Positions 33,223 to 41,923 of a DNA stretch of 64,000 bases are shown here, piece after piece. Made by a program: the position numbers and the translations under genes. The number at the start of each line of letters is the position of its first letter. Positions within the stretch are counted from its first letter, which is position 1. The DNA comes from NCED01 sp035493955 (lineage in GTDB: Bacteria > Pseudomonadota > Alphaproteobacteria > Caulobacterales > Caulobacteraceae), in NCBI GenBank assembly GCA_035493955.1, contig DATJHI010000041.1, positions 1 through 64,000 of the forward strand, in the 5' to 3' direction. The notes below the pieces were generated by a model that worked only from the letters and a program-made list of their open reading frames with translations, was not told the origin of the DNA and searched no databases.

Positions 33223-34584
33223 ATGGAGACAGACGGCCTTCCCACCCCCCGCCGATACTGGTCGATGACCGCCATCGCCCTGGTCATGACCCTGGCCATT
33301 CTCGACGGGGTCATCGCCAATGTCGCGCTGCCGACCATCGCCCGCGATCTCCATACCGACCCGGCGGCCTCGATCTGGGTGGTGAACGCCTATCAGGCCG
33401 CCATCCTGGCGGCCCTGCTGCCTTTGGCTTCCCTGGGCGAGATCGTGGGCTATCGGCGGGTCTATCAGGCCGGCGTCGCCCTGTTCACCCTCGCCTCCCT
33501 CGGCTGCGCCCTGGCCCGCGACATGCCCACCCTCATCCTGGTCCGGGTGATCCAGGGTCTCGGGGCCGCCGCGATCATGAGCATGAACTCGACCATCATC
33601 CGCTTCACCTACCCCAGCCGCCTGCTGGGAAGCGGCCTGGGGCTCAACGCCATGGTGGTCGCCCTGGCCTCGGTGGCCGGACCGTCCATCGCCTCGGCCA
33701 TTCTGGCGGTGGCGCCCTGGCCGTGGCTGTTCGCCATCAATGTGCCCCTGGGCGTCGTCTCTTTCCTGGTCGGCATGGTCAGCCTGCCCAATCCGCCGGG
33801 GTCGAGCCGACGGTTCGACCTGGTGTCGGCGGCGCTCAACGTCCTGGCCTTCACACCGATGATCCTGGGCCTGGAGGGGCTGATCGAGGGTGGCCACTGG
33901 TTGCTGACGACGGTGGAGCTGGGCGTCGGCCTCTTTTCCGGGACGGCCCTGATCGTGCGGTCCCTGACCCGGTCGAACCCGCTGGTGCCGATCGACCTCA
34001 TGCGGATTCCGGTGTTCGCCATGTCGATCGCCACCTCCACGGCCGCCTTCACCGCCCAGAATTTCGCCTTCGTCGCCCTGCCCTTCCTGCTCGAATACGC
34101 CTTCGGCCGTTCGGCCGTGGAGACGGGGCTGTTGATGACCCCCTGGTCGATCCTGTTCGGGCTCGTCTCGCCCATCGCCGGGCGGCTGACCGACCGTTAT
34201 CCGGGAGCGGTGCTGGGCTCGGCCGGTCTCGGCGTCATGGGTCTTGGCCTGGCCTTGCTGGCCGTGCTGCCGTCGCACCCCAGCGCCTTCGACATCTGCT
34301 GGCGCATGGCCCTGGGCGGAGTGGGATTCGCCCTGTTCCAGCAGCCCAACAACCGCGCCCTCATGACCAGCGGTCCGCGGGAACGGGCGGGGGGCGCCGG
34401 GGGCATGCTGGCCACCGCCCGGCTCACCGGCCAGACGGCGGGGGCGACCCTGGTCGCCCTGCTGTTCCACGCCTCGGGCAATTCGCCCAACCCGAAGATC
34501 CTGTGGGTGGCGGCGGGCGGCGCCCTGGTCGCCGCCGCGGTGAGCTGGATGAAACCGCACGAGGCCGGCCGGCCGACCGGCTAG
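33223..34584 (+). CDS. MFS transporter, DHA2-like drug efflux family
   Basis: A 453-residue inner-membrane protein of about 14 predicted helices, of the major facilitator superfamily DHA2 branch (EmrB/QacA-like, drug:H+ antiporters). Evidence: ILDGVIANVALPTIARDL with the motif D1-type Asp in helix 1, the loop LGEIVGYRRVYQAG matching motif A, and the LVRVIQGLGAAAIMSM block with motif B arginine. It has its own start 56 bases after gcvPB and ends one base before the end of the leftward small Cys-rich gene. No regulator gene is adjacent. The substrate is unknown. Confidence 0.88.
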   Translation: METDGLPTPRRYWSMTAIALVMTLAILDGVIANVALPTIARDLHTDPAASIWVVNAYQAAILAALLPLASLGEIVGYRRVYQAGVALFTLASLGCALARDMPTLILVRVIQGLGAAAIMSMNSTIIRFTYPSRLLGSGLGLNAMVVALASVAGPSIASAILAVAPWPWLFAINVPLGVVSFLVGMVSLPNPPGSSRRFDLVSAALNVLAFTPMILGLEGLIEGGHWLLTTVELGVGLFSGTALIVRSLTRSNPLVPIDLMRIPVFAMSIATSTAAFTAQNFAFVALPFLLEYAFGRSAVETGLLMTPWSILFGLVSPIAGRLTDRYPGAVLGSAGLGVMGLGLALLAVLPSHPSAFDICWRMALGGVGFALFQQPNNRALMTSGPRERAGGAGGMLATARLTGQTAGATLVALLFHASGNSPNPKILWVAAGGALVAAAVSWMKPHEAGRPTG

Positions 34585-34585
34585 A

Positions 34586-34762
34586 TCAGCCGCCGCAGCC
34601 GCCGTCGCCGCAGGCGCAGCCGCCCCTGCCGGACACCGCTCCGCCCTGACCGGCGAGCCTCGCCTTCAGGACCCGCCGCGCGGCCTTGGGAAGCAGCATC
34701 GACCAGGCCAGCCATCCTGCCGCCAAGGCCACCAGCAGATAGGCGAGCAGCGTCTGGGCCAT
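34586..34762 (-). CDS. small Cys-rich membrane protein following feoB
   Basis: A 58-residue protein with one membrane helix (about 4-22; LLAYLLVALAAGWLAWSMLL) and a basic linker, ending in a Cys/Gly-rich tail GGCACGDGGCGG with three cysteines. It begins five bases after the feoB stop. Small Cys-rich membrane proteins are commonly found directly after feoB and are thought to assist or regulate iron(II) transport (FeoC-like role or DUF6587-type). I chose the ATG at 34762; an upstream in-frame start at 34858 would lie within feoB. It converges with the MFS gene, with a single base between them. Confidence 0.75.
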   Translation of the reverse strand: MAQTLLAYLLVALAAGWLAWSMLLPKAARRVLKARLAGQGGAVSGRGGCACGDGGCGG

Positions 34763-34767
34763 GGCCT

Positions 34768-36675
34768 TCAGCCTCCCAGCGCCCGGGCGACGTGGAACAC
34801 GACGAAGGCGGCCAGATAGGCCGCCCCGATCATGTAGGCGAACATCATCGCCGGCCATTTCCAGGAGTTGGTTTCACGCTTCACCACCGCCAGGGTGGAG
34901 GCGCACTGGGGCGCGAACACATACCAGGCCAGGAAGGCCAGGCCCGTGGCCAGGCTCCACTGGTGCGACAGCACGGTGCTCAGCGCGCCCGCAGCGCCTT
35001 CGCCGCCGGAAACCGCGTAGACCGTGCCCAGGGCGCCCACCGCCACTTCCCGCGCGGCCATGCCCGGGATCAGGGCCACGCCGATCTGCCAGGAGAAGCC
35101 GATCGGGGTCAGGACCGGCTCGAGCCAGTGCCCGATCATGCCGGCGAAGCTGTAGTCGATGGCCGGCCCGACCGCGCCCGGGGGCGGCCCCGGCACCGTG
35201 GACAGGAACCAGACCAGCACCATCATCGACAGGATGATGGTTCCCGCCCGGCGCAGGAAGATCTTGGCCCGCAGCAGCACGTTCATCACCACGTTCCTGG
35301 CGTCCGGCAGCTTGTAGGCCGGCAGCTCCATGAGGAAGGGTTCGGCGGCGCCCCGCCACATCAGCCGTCGCATGATGAAGGCGGCCGCCAGCGCGCTGAC
35401 GATGCCCGCGCCGTAGAGGCCGAACATGACCAGGCCCTGCAGGGAGGCGAAGCCCCACACGGTCCGGTGCGGAATGAAGGCCGAGATGATCAGGGTGTAG
35501 ACCGGAATCCGCGCCGAGCAGGTCATCAGCGGCGCCACCATGATGGTGGCGAACCGGTCGCGCCGGTTCTCGATCACCCGCGTCGACATGATGCCGGGGA
35601 TGGCGCAGGCGAAGCTGGACAGCAGGGGGATGAACGCCCGCCCCGGCAGGCCCGCCCCGCCCATGATCCGGTCCATCAGGAAGGCGGCCCGGGCCATGTA
35701 GCCCAGGTCCTCCAGCAGGATGATGAAGAAGAACAGGATCATGATCTGCGGCAGGAACACCAGCACGCTGCCCACGCCGGCGATCATCCCGTCCGTGATC
35801 AGGCTCCTGAGGACCCCGTCGGGCAGGGTGGCGCTGACCAGGCCGGCCAGGGCGCGGAAGCCCCCGTCGATGAGGTCCATCGCCGGCGTCGCCCAGGTGA
35901 ACACCGCCTGGAACATCAGGAACAGGATGGCCAGCAGAATGGCCGTGCCGGCGACCGGATGCAGCAGCACCGAATCCAGCCGCCCGGTCCAGGTGTCGGG
36001 CCGTTTCGGCGGCTTGACCGCCGCCTTGAGGATGCGTTCGGCCTCGCGGTGGAAGGCGCGGATTTCGATCGCCGACGGTTCGCGCCAGTCGCCGGTCGCC
36101 GGCGCCGCGCGGGAGGATTGGCGGTCGACCTCGGCGAGCAGGGCCTCGATCCCGCCCTTGCGCACGGCCACGGTCGGGACCACCGGCATGCCGATCTCGG
36201 CCGACAGCCGGTCCAGGTCGATCTCCAGTCCCTGGCGGCTGGCGATGTCGTACATGTTGAGCGCCAGAACCGCCGGCCGGCCGACGTGCTTCAGCTCCAG
36301 GATCAGCCGCAGCACCAGCCGCAGATTGGTGGCGTCGGCGACGCAGACCAGAAGGTCCGGCGGCTCCTCCCCCGGGAACCGCCCCAGCACCACGTCGCGG
36401 GTCACCGCCTCGTCGGGGCTGCGCGCACGGAGCGAATAGGTGCCGGGCAGGTCGAGCATGCGGATGCGCCGCCCGCCGGGGGCGACAGCCACGCCTTCCT
36501 TCCGCTCCACGGTGACGCCGGCGTAGTTGGCGACCTTCTGGCGGCTGCCGGTCAGGGCGTTGAAGAGGGCGGTCTTGCCGCTGTTGGGGTTGCCGACCAG
36601 GGCCACCCGCGGCACGGGAAGTTCAGCATGGGAAGAGGCGTCGACGGTCGGGATATCGAGAACCGCCTGATTCAT
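34768..36675 (-). CDS. feoB: ferrous iron transport protein B
   Basis: A 635-residue protein with an N-terminal GTPase domain (about 20-190: G1 GNPNSGKT, G3 DLPGTYSL, G4 NMYD) and a C-terminal membrane domain of about eight helices with the paired gate regions (GRAFIPLLSSFACAIPGIMSTR and MTCSARIPVYTLI, with Cys residues). It transports Fe2+ across the inner membrane. The length is shorter than the E. coli protein (773) but normal for alphaproteobacteria. The ATG is at 36675. A Fur-box-like site lies 78-96 bases upstream, between feoA and feoB, so feoB may have its own iron-regulated promoter. Confidence 0.96.
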   Translation of the reverse strand: MNQAVLDIPTVDASSHAELPVPRVALVGNPNSGKTALFNALTGSRQKVANYAGVTVERKEGVAVAPGGRRIRMLDLPGTYSLRARSPDEAVTRDVVLGRFPGEEPPDLLVCVADATNLRLVLRLILELKHVGRPAVLALNMYDIASRQGLEIDLDRLSAEIGMPVVPTVAVRKGGIEALLAEVDRQSSRAAPATGDWREPSAIEIRAFHREAERILKAAVKPPKRPDTWTGRLDSVLLHPVAGTAILLAILFLMFQAVFTWATPAMDLIDGGFRALAGLVSATLPDGVLRSLITDGMIAGVGSVLVFLPQIMILFFFIILLEDLGYMARAAFLMDRIMGGAGLPGRAFIPLLSSFACAIPGIMSTRVIENRRDRFATIMVAPLMTCSARIPVYTLIISAFIPHRTVWGFASLQGLVMFGLYGAGIVSALAAAFIMRRLMWRGAAEPFLMELPAYKLPDARNVVMNVLLRAKIFLRRAGTIILSMMVLVWFLSTVPGPPPGAVGPAIDYSFAGMIGHWLEPVLTPIGFSWQIGVALIPGMAAREVAVGALGTVYAVSGGEGAAGALSTVLSHQWSLATGLAFLAWYVFAPQCASTLAVVKRETNSWKWPAMMFAYMIGAAYLAAFVVFHVARALGG

Positions 36676-36752
36676 GACCGGGCCCCGTTCGGGACGCTCG
36701 CAGGAATCTGCGAAGATGGCGGCATACGCGGGCGCCTCGAGTGCACTTCTTT

Positions 36753-36771
36753 GAGAATGATTATTATGTAA
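36753..36771 (-). promoter_or_regulatory. Fur-box-like iron-responsive site
   Basis: GAGAATGATTATTATGTAA matches the 19-base Fur consensus GATAATGATAATCATTATC at 12 positions, with the left half nearly perfect. It lies in the 168-base spacer between the feoA stop and the feoB start, upstream of feoB on the minus strand. Irr or RirA sites, also used in alphaproteobacteria, are alternatives, but the match to Fur is better. Confidence 0.55.
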
Positions 36772-36843
36772 AGCCCGTCATGTCGACTCCCCCGGGTCTG
36801 ATCCGCGAGGGCCGAGGGTTCGGGGGACAAACGGGCTCGACGC

Positions 36844-37140
36844 TTAGGGGGCGTCCTCGTCCACCCGCACCAGCACCGCGTCAGCCTCCCGGCGGCGCAG
36901 GGCCACGCGCATGTCGTCCAGACGGATGGCCAGGGGATCGCCGCCGAACAGGCCGACGTGGAGGATCTCCACCCGGGCGCCTTCGACGAAGCCGATCTCG
37001 AGCAGGCGACGCTCCAGTTCCGCCGGATCGAGGCTGGATCGGCCCGATGCGACGGGCGCCCCAACCTGCACCACGACGCCCTTGAACCCCTTGGCGCCAC
37101 GGCCGAGGGGGATCAGGGCGGGAACGGGCGGCGCAGCCAT
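36844..37140 (-). CDS. feoA: ferrous iron transport protein A
   Basis: A 98-residue cytoplasmic SH3-like protein that assists FeoB. Signatures: IPLGRGAKGFKGVVVQVG at the N-terminus, RRLLEIGFVEGARVEILHVG (the central FeoA motif) and DPLAIRLDDMRVALRRREADAVLV at the end. ATG at 37140 follows GGAGGAAGAAG; the GTG at 37158 is less likely. It precedes feoB on the same strand with a 168-base gap holding a Fur-like site, which is larger than usual for feoAB. Confidence 0.93.
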   Translation of the reverse strand: MAAPPVPALIPLGRGAKGFKGVVVQVGAPVASGRSSLDPAELERRLLEIGFVEGARVEILHVGLFGGDPLAIRLDDMRVALRRREADAVLVRVDEDAP

Positions 37141-37188
37141 CGGGACTTCTTCCTCCACGGGCCTATTCCTCCAAACGCGCCGGCCGGG

Positions 37189-38103
37189 TCAGCCGCCGGC
37201 CTGCACCGCGCAGCCCACCCGCAATAGCCCCAAAGCCGCCACGCCAGCCAGCCCGGCGCCCCGCCCGATGCCGAGGTCCAGAAGCGGCGGCTTGCCGATC
37301 CGCGCCAGCAAGGCTTCGTGGCCGGGCGCCGTCGTGGCCTCGGCCGCCAGGCAATGGTCGAGGGCGTCGCTGCGCAGCTGCTGCAACACTGCGCCGGCGG
37401 CGGCGGCGGCGTAGCCGTCGAGCAGCACCGGGACCTTCTGCACCCGCGCGGCCAGGATCGCCCCGGCCAGGGCGGCGGTTTCACGGCCGCCCAGATGACG
37501 AAGCCAGTCCAGCGGTCCTTCGGCGCCGTCTCTCTGCGCCCGCGCCAAGGCCTGCGCCGTCCAGTCCGGCAAGGCCGACCAGTCGGCCGCCGCCCCGCCG
37601 AACAGGGCGTGGGCCAAGGCCCCCGCAGCCCGGTCGGACCCTTGGGTGATCTCGCCGACGATCAACAGGTCCGGCCCCTTGGCCAGGGCCTCCATGCCGA
37701 AGGCCAGGGTGGCGGCGCATTCCCGCTCGCCCATGGCAGCGCGCTCCGCCGCGTCGGGGCAAGGCCGATCGGCGGCGAGGTCGAACACCTCGACGCCCGC
37801 CCCCAATTCCCGCGCCGCCAGGCCGATGGCGCCTTCCCCCGCCGCCATGGCGTCGACTCGCGTCCGTGCGGCGCCCTCCGCCTCGCCCGAGCCCTCGTGG
37901 GCGGCGGCGTAAAGCGCCACGATGGGCCGGCGAACCCGGGGGGCGGATCGTCCCTGCCAGGCCGCCAGCCACTGCACGGCCTCCCCCAGGCGGCCGAGCC
38001 CGCCCTGGACCGCCAGCGCCGCGGCGGCGCCGGCCTGCGCGGAACGGTCGGCCTCCGGCAGGGCGGCCAGGAGGGCGTGGAGATCGTCGAAGGGGCGGCT
38101 CAT
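37189..38103 (-). CDS. CobT-like nicotinate-nucleotide-dimethylbenzimidazole phosphoribosyltransferase family protein
   Basis: A 304-residue protein of the CobT family, which in true CobT transfers ribose phosphate to a lower-ligand base for cobamide assembly. Family features: the early GSG-containing helix region, GEITQGSDRAAGAL (150-163, corresponds to the GEMGIGNTT motif with Glu at 151), and VLLDGYAAAAAGAVL, LLDLGIGRGAGLAG at the end. The catalytic Glu of the RLGEGTGA motif (E317 in Salmonella) is Arg here (R281), so normal catalysis is doubtful. The start is ATG at 38103. No other cobalamin genes or riboswitch are adjacent; it sits between feoA and an aspartic protease gene. Function may be altered or relate to base activation in salvage. 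Confidence 0.8.
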   Translation of the reverse strand: MSRPFDDLHALLAALPEADRSAQAGAAAALAVQGGLGRLGEAVQWLAAWQGRSAPRVRRPIVALYAAAHEGSGEAEGAARTRVDAMAAGEGAIGLAARELGAGVEVFDLAADRPCPDAAERAAMGERECAATLAFGMEALAKGPDLLIVGEITQGSDRAAGALAHALFGGAAADWSALPDWTAQALARAQRDGAEGPLDWLRHLGGRETAALAGAILAARVQKVPVLLDGYAAAAAGAVLQQLRSDALDHCLAAEATTAPGHEALLARIGKPPLLDLGIGRGAGLAGVAALGLLRVGCAVQAGG

Positions 38104-38254
38104 GGGCCGGGGTGTCTAAGGGAAAATTGGGGACCGCTCACGCTAAATCGCGGATATGAATCAGAAAGTGCGGCGGATTCATCCGTTGCAAACCGCGCCG
38201 TGCCTAATCTCAACCTCGAAAAGGCCGGATGAACCGGCTGGTGGGATGTGACGG

Positions 38255-38773
38255 ATGTTCAGGCACGCGGCCATTCTGGTCCTAGCCGTGCTTTCGGCGC
38301 TTGCGGCCGCGCAGGGATTGTTGGCCTTGGCCACGCCCCGCGCAGCCGTGGCGGCCGAAGCCTCGACCACAGTTGCGGCCGCCCCGGCGCAGACAGCGCA
38401 GGCGCCGTCGGCGGCCGAGGTGGCCAAGGGCCCCGACGGACATTACTGGGCTCAGGCGGACGTCGATGGCCGATGGGTGAAGTTCCTGGTCGACACCGGA
38501 GCCAGCGCCGTGGCCCTCACCCCTGCCGACGCCCAGAGACTGGGCCTTGATCTCGCCCGCCTGGATTACGACCGGCCGGTGGTCACCGCCAACGGCCAGA
38601 CCAAGGCGGCGGCCGTCACCCTGGCCCACGTCACCGTGGCGGGCGCCCGGGTGGACGACGTCAACGCCCTGGTCGTGCGCGAGGGCCTGTCGACCTCGCT
38701 TCTCGGCATGAGCTATCTGGGGCGGCTGTCGCGCTTCGAGGCGACCAAGACCGCCCTCATCCTTCGGCCCTGA
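38255..38773 (+). CDS. retropepsin-like aspartic protease (TIGR02281 family)
   Basis: A 172-residue exported or membrane-anchored protein: N-terminal hydrophobic segment (about 5-33), a linker rich in Ala/Pro (34-60), and a retroviral-type protease domain (about 62-172) with the catalytic LVDTGAS motif and the later LLGMSYLGRLSRF strand, both typical of this family. Members act as homodimers in the periplasm; substrates are unknown. It is divergent from the CobT-like gene; an ATGAATC-N13-GATTCAT dyad lies in the spacer (38156-38182). Confidence 0.88.
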   Translation: MFRHAAILVLAVLSALAAAQGLLALATPRAAVAAEASTTVAAAPAQTAQAPSAAEVAKGPDGHYWAQADVDGRWVKFLVDTGASAVALTPADAQRLGLDLARLDYDRPVVTANGQTKAAAVTLAHVTVAGARVDDVNALVVREGLSTSLLGMSYLGRLSRFEATKTALILRP

Positions 38774-38776
38774 TCC

Positions 38777-39166
38777 TCAGAAGACCGTCGTCACCCCGAC
38801 ATCGGAGTGCTTGGGAGCCCCCGCCATCGAGGCGGGCAGGCCCGGCAGCGGAGCGCTGTCGGCCGCCTGGACCCCCGCGGCGGCGGCGCCGCCGAGGCTG
38901 ACCGCCCGCGGCGGATCCTCGGCGTCCCCCGCCGAATAGTTGGGGCTGGTCATCGACGCGGCGTCGGTGCTCGACACCACCCGGCCCTGCGGCTGGGTCT
39001 GCGGCTGCACCGTCACCGGCGCCACCGACGAGGCGGCCGACGCCGCGGCGGCGGCGGGAGCCTGGGTCTGGGCCCCTGCCTGGGGCTGGCGCTGGGCCTG
39101 GGCCGGCCCCGCCACTCCCGCCACGGCGACGATCGACAAGGCGAGGACGGCGGGAAAGGCGGACAT
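38777..39166 (-). CDS. predicted exported protein of unknown function
   Basis: A 129-residue protein with a clean signal peptide (1-24; AQA-Q) followed by a low-complexity, disordered Ala/Gln/Pro-rich segment (25-65) and a Ser/Gly-rich end with DVGVTTVF. I recognise no domain. ATG at 39166; an upstream in-frame start at 39214 is less likely because the signal peptide begins at the ATG. It converges with the protease gene (three-base gap). Confidence 0.6.
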   Translation of the reverse strand: MSAFPAVLALSIVAVAGVAGPAQAQRQPQAGAQTQAPAAAAASAASSVAPVTVQPQTQPQGRVVSSTDAASMTSPNYSAGDAEDPPRAVSLGGAAAAGVQAADSAPLPGLPASMAGAPKHSDVGVTTVF

Positions 39167-39227
39167 GGGATGCAGCCTTGGTTGAAGGGGGCTCGTCCTA
39201 GATAAACCCGCCAACAGCCTTCGCGTT

Positions 39228-40241
39228 TCATCCCGCCCGCCTCGGCGCCTCGGCCAGGACTTCGGGCTCGCGGGTCACCGCGGCGATGGCCCGGTCGAGC
39301 ACCTCCAGCCCGGCGCCGGCGCGCACCCCCTCGACGGTGAGAATCCGACGCCAGGCCCGCGCGCCCGGGCGCGCGGCGAACAGACCCAGCATGTGCCGCG
39401 CCATCGCCGGCAGATGCACCCCCTCCGCCAGCCGCGCGGCCATGTAGGGCCGGTAGCGCTCCACCGCCTCGAATGGATCGACCTCGGCCGCGACCGGATC
39501 GAACAGGCGACGGTCCACCGACCCCAGGATCGCGGGACTGTGGTAGGCCGCGCGCCCAAGCATCACCCCGTCGACGTGGGCCAGGTGATCCTCGGCCTCG
39601 TCCAGCGACGCCACCCCGCCGTTGATCCCAATGGTCAGGTTGGGCCGCTCGGCCTTCAGCCGATAGACCAGGGGATAGTCGAGGGGCGGGACGTCCCGGT
39701 TCTCCTTCGGCGACAGGCCCTTCAGCCAGGCCTTCCGCGCATGGACCACGAAGGTCCGGACCCCTGCGGACGCGCACAGGTCGACCAGGCGGAACAGGCT
39801 CTGCTCCGGGTCCTGGTCGTCCACCCCGATCCGGCACTTGACGGTGACGGGGATGCGCACCGCCGCCGCCATGGCGGCCATGCCCTCGGCCACCAGTTCG
39901 GGCTCGGCCATCAGACAGGCGCCGAACCGTCCGCTCTGCACCCGGTCGGACGGACAGCCGACGTTGAGGTTGATCTCGTCATAGCCGAGGTCCTCGCCGA
40001 TCCGCGCCGAGGCGGCCAGCGCCGCCGGATCGGACCCGCCTAGTTGCAAGGCCACCGGGTGCTCGACCTCGGAAAAGCCCAGCAGCCGCTCGCGGTCGCC
40101 GTGCAGCACCGCGCCGGTGGTGACCATCTCGGTATAGAGTCGCGCCCGGCCGGTCAGGACCCGATGGAACGCCCGGCAGTGGCGGTCCGTCCAGTCCATC
40201 ATGGGGGCGACGGACAGCCTATGCGATTGAAATTTATTCAC
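39228..40241 (-). CDS. dusA: tRNA-dihydrouridine(20/20a) synthase DusA
   Basis: A 337-residue flavoenzyme that reduces uridine 20/20a of tRNA D-loops with FMN and NADPH. Family features: VAPMMDWTDRHCRAFHR, YTEMVTTGAV, EHPVALQLGG, and the catalytic Cys in NLNVGCPSDRVQSGRFGACLM; IGINGGV and GVMLGRAAY bind the flavin phosphate. I chose the GTG at 40241 (sequence VNKFQSHRLSVAPMM), because the reading frame upstream (to 40343) lacks homology to the family. DusA rather than DusB or DusC is shown by the ARLYTEMVTTG and GGxDP-A blocks. Confidence 0.93.
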   Translation of the reverse strand: MNKFQSHRLSVAPMMDWTDRHCRAFHRVLTGRARLYTEMVTTGAVLHGDRERLLGFSEVEHPVALQLGGSDPAALAASARIGEDLGYDEINLNVGCPSDRVQSGRFGACLMAEPELVAEGMAAMAAAVRIPVTVKCRIGVDDQDPEQSLFRLVDLCASAGVRTFVVHARKAWLKGLSPKENRDVPPLDYPLVYRLKAERPNLTIGINGGVASLDEAEDHLAHVDGVMLGRAAYHSPAILGSVDRRLFDPVAAEVDPFEAVERYRPYMAARLAEGVHLPAMARHMLGLFAARPGARAWRRILTVEGVRAGAGLEVLDRAIAAVTREPEVLAEAPRRAG

Positions 40242-40388
40242 TTTTATCGCATCTTCAAAGGGTTGGGCCGCCGCCTGTACATTCCGTTTTACGACATTGC
40301 ACGAGGTTTTTCGCGGCCTTTCCACGCCCGCTTGACTCCCCACTCCCCCCAGTATCGTTTACCGCCAAGGTCCATCCGGGAGGGGTCC

Positions 40389-41843
40389 ATGCGTCGAACA
40401 GGCGTCGTCGTTTTCATCGTCGCGGTTTTCGCCGCCCTGTCGGCGGAGGCCGCTCCGGCCCGGACCGCCGAGGCCGTGGTCGCCGCCGCCTCCAAGGCGA
40501 TGGGCGTCGACGGGCTGAACGCCGTCACCCTATACGGTTCGGGCGCCAATTACGGGCTCGGCCAGTCGCCGCACGCCGGCGGGCCCTGGCCTCGGAGCAA
40601 CCTGAGCGACTTCAAGCGGACGATCGACTTCACCCAGCCGGCGACCCGGGCCACGGCCGTGACCTGGATCGGGTCGGTCCAGGGCGGCGCCCCGGCCAAG
40701 GGCGATTTCGTCCAGGTGGTCACCCCGGCCAATCCGGCCTGGGCCCAGCAGCTCGAGATCTGGACCACTCCGTGGGGCTTCCTGAAGGGCGCGGCGCGTT
40801 ACGGCGCCGTCTCGACCTCACGGGTGGTGAACGGCCGGCGCATGCAGGTGGTGACCTGGATGACTCCCCAGAAGTCGGCCTCGGGCCTGTCCTACAAGGT
40901 GGTCGGCTACATCGGCCCGCAAAACCTGGTCGAGCGGGTGGACACCTGGGTCGAGAACCCGATCTTCGGCGACCTGCGGGTCGAGCGGCTCTACAGCGAC
41001 TACCGCGACGCCGACGGGGTGGAGTATCCCATGACCATCGTCGAGACGCGCGACGGCCAGCGAACCTTCGAGGCCCAGCTCCTCGGCATCGTGGTCAATC
41101 CGGCGAACGCCGCACAACTCACCGCGCCAAACCCGGGCGGGCCGCCGGCCGGACCGCCCCCCGTCGCGGCGGCGACGTCGGAGAAGCTGGCCGACGGGGT
41201 CTGGCGCATCAAGGGCCCCTACAACACCCTGGCCGTCGAGTTCGCCGACTACATCCTGCTGTTCGAGCCCGGGCCGCAGAACGAGGCGCGCGGCCAAGCG
41301 GTCATCGCCGAGGCCAAGCGGCTGATCCCGGGCAAGCCGATCCGTTACGGAGTGATCTCGCACCACCACTTCGACCATACCAGCGGCCTGGCCGCGGACG
41401 TGGCCGAAGGCGTCACCATCGTCACGCCCGCGGTCAACAAGACCTTCTTCGAGAGGGCGCTGAACCAGCCGCGCACCCTGGCGCCCGACGCCATCGCCCG
41501 GTCCGGCAAGCGGCCGGTGATCGAAGGGTTCACCGGCGACAAGCGGGTGTTCCAGGACGCCACCCGCACCTTCGAGGTGCATGTGGTCAAAGGGTTGCCC
41601 CACGCCGACGGCATGGTGATCGGCTGGCTGCCCAAGGAAAAGATCGCCGTCTTCGCCGACCTGTTCAACCTGCCGCCGGCGAGCGCGCCGGCGCCCGATC
41701 CGCCGGTGGTCTCGACCCAGGTGTTCCTGGCCAACCTCGAAAGGCTGAAGATCGAGCCCGAGCGGCTGGTGTCGATCCACACTCTGAACCCGGATCGGCT
41801 GGCGACGATGGCGGACATCCGCACGGCGCTGGGGCGACGCTAG
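40389..41843 (+). CDS. exported metallo-beta-lactamase-fold hydrolase
   Basis: A 484-residue exported protein: signal peptide (1-21), an unusual N-terminal beta region (about 25-260), then an MBL domain (about 265-480) with HxHxDH in ISHHHFDHTSG and a late His in VSIHTLN. It is probably a periplasmic hydrolase, not a beta-lactamase: the N-terminal region is shared with a Caulobacterales/Sphingomonadales group of MBL-fold proteins of unknown substrate. GGGAGGGG before the ATG supports the start. A 38-base inverted repeat follows at the stop codon. Confidence 0.85.
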   Translation: MRRTGVVVFIVAVFAALSAEAAPARTAEAVVAAASKAMGVDGLNAVTLYGSGANYGLGQSPHAGGPWPRSNLSDFKRTIDFTQPATRATAVTWIGSVQGGAPAKGDFVQVVTPANPAWAQQLEIWTTPWGFLKGAARYGAVSTSRVVNGRRMQVVTWMTPQKSASGLSYKVVGYIGPQNLVERVDTWVENPIFGDLRVERLYSDYRDADGVEYPMTIVETRDGQRTFEAQLLGIVVNPANAAQLTAPNPGGPPAGPPPVAAATSEKLADGVWRIKGPYNTLAVEFADYILLFEPGPQNEARGQAVIAEAKRLIPGKPIRYGVISHHHFDHTSGLAADVAEGVTIVTPAVNKTFFERALNQPRTLAPDAIARSGKRPVIEGFTGDKRVFQDATRTFEVHVVKGLPHADGMVIGWLPKEKIAVFADLFNLPPASAPAPDPPVVSTQVFLANLERLKIEPERLVSIHTLNPDRLATMADIRTALGRR

Positions 41844-41878
41844 ATCGCGATGATTTTGGATCGAATCATCCCGCTCTA
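41841..41878. repeat. 38-base imperfect inverted repeat at a convergent gene junction
   Basis: TAGATCGCGATGATT, an eight-base loop TTGGATCG, then AATCATCCCGCTCTA: a 15-bp stem with two mismatches that starts at the stop codon of the MBL-fold gene and lies 45 bases before the end of the convergent kinase gene. It is probably a bidirectional hairpin terminator or one copy of a small interspersed (REP-like) palindrome; I see no other copy in this window. Confidence 0.6.
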
Positions 41879-41923
41879 GCCGAAGGCGCGCGTGCAAGCC
41901 GCGCTCCGCCTTGCCCCTGAGCG

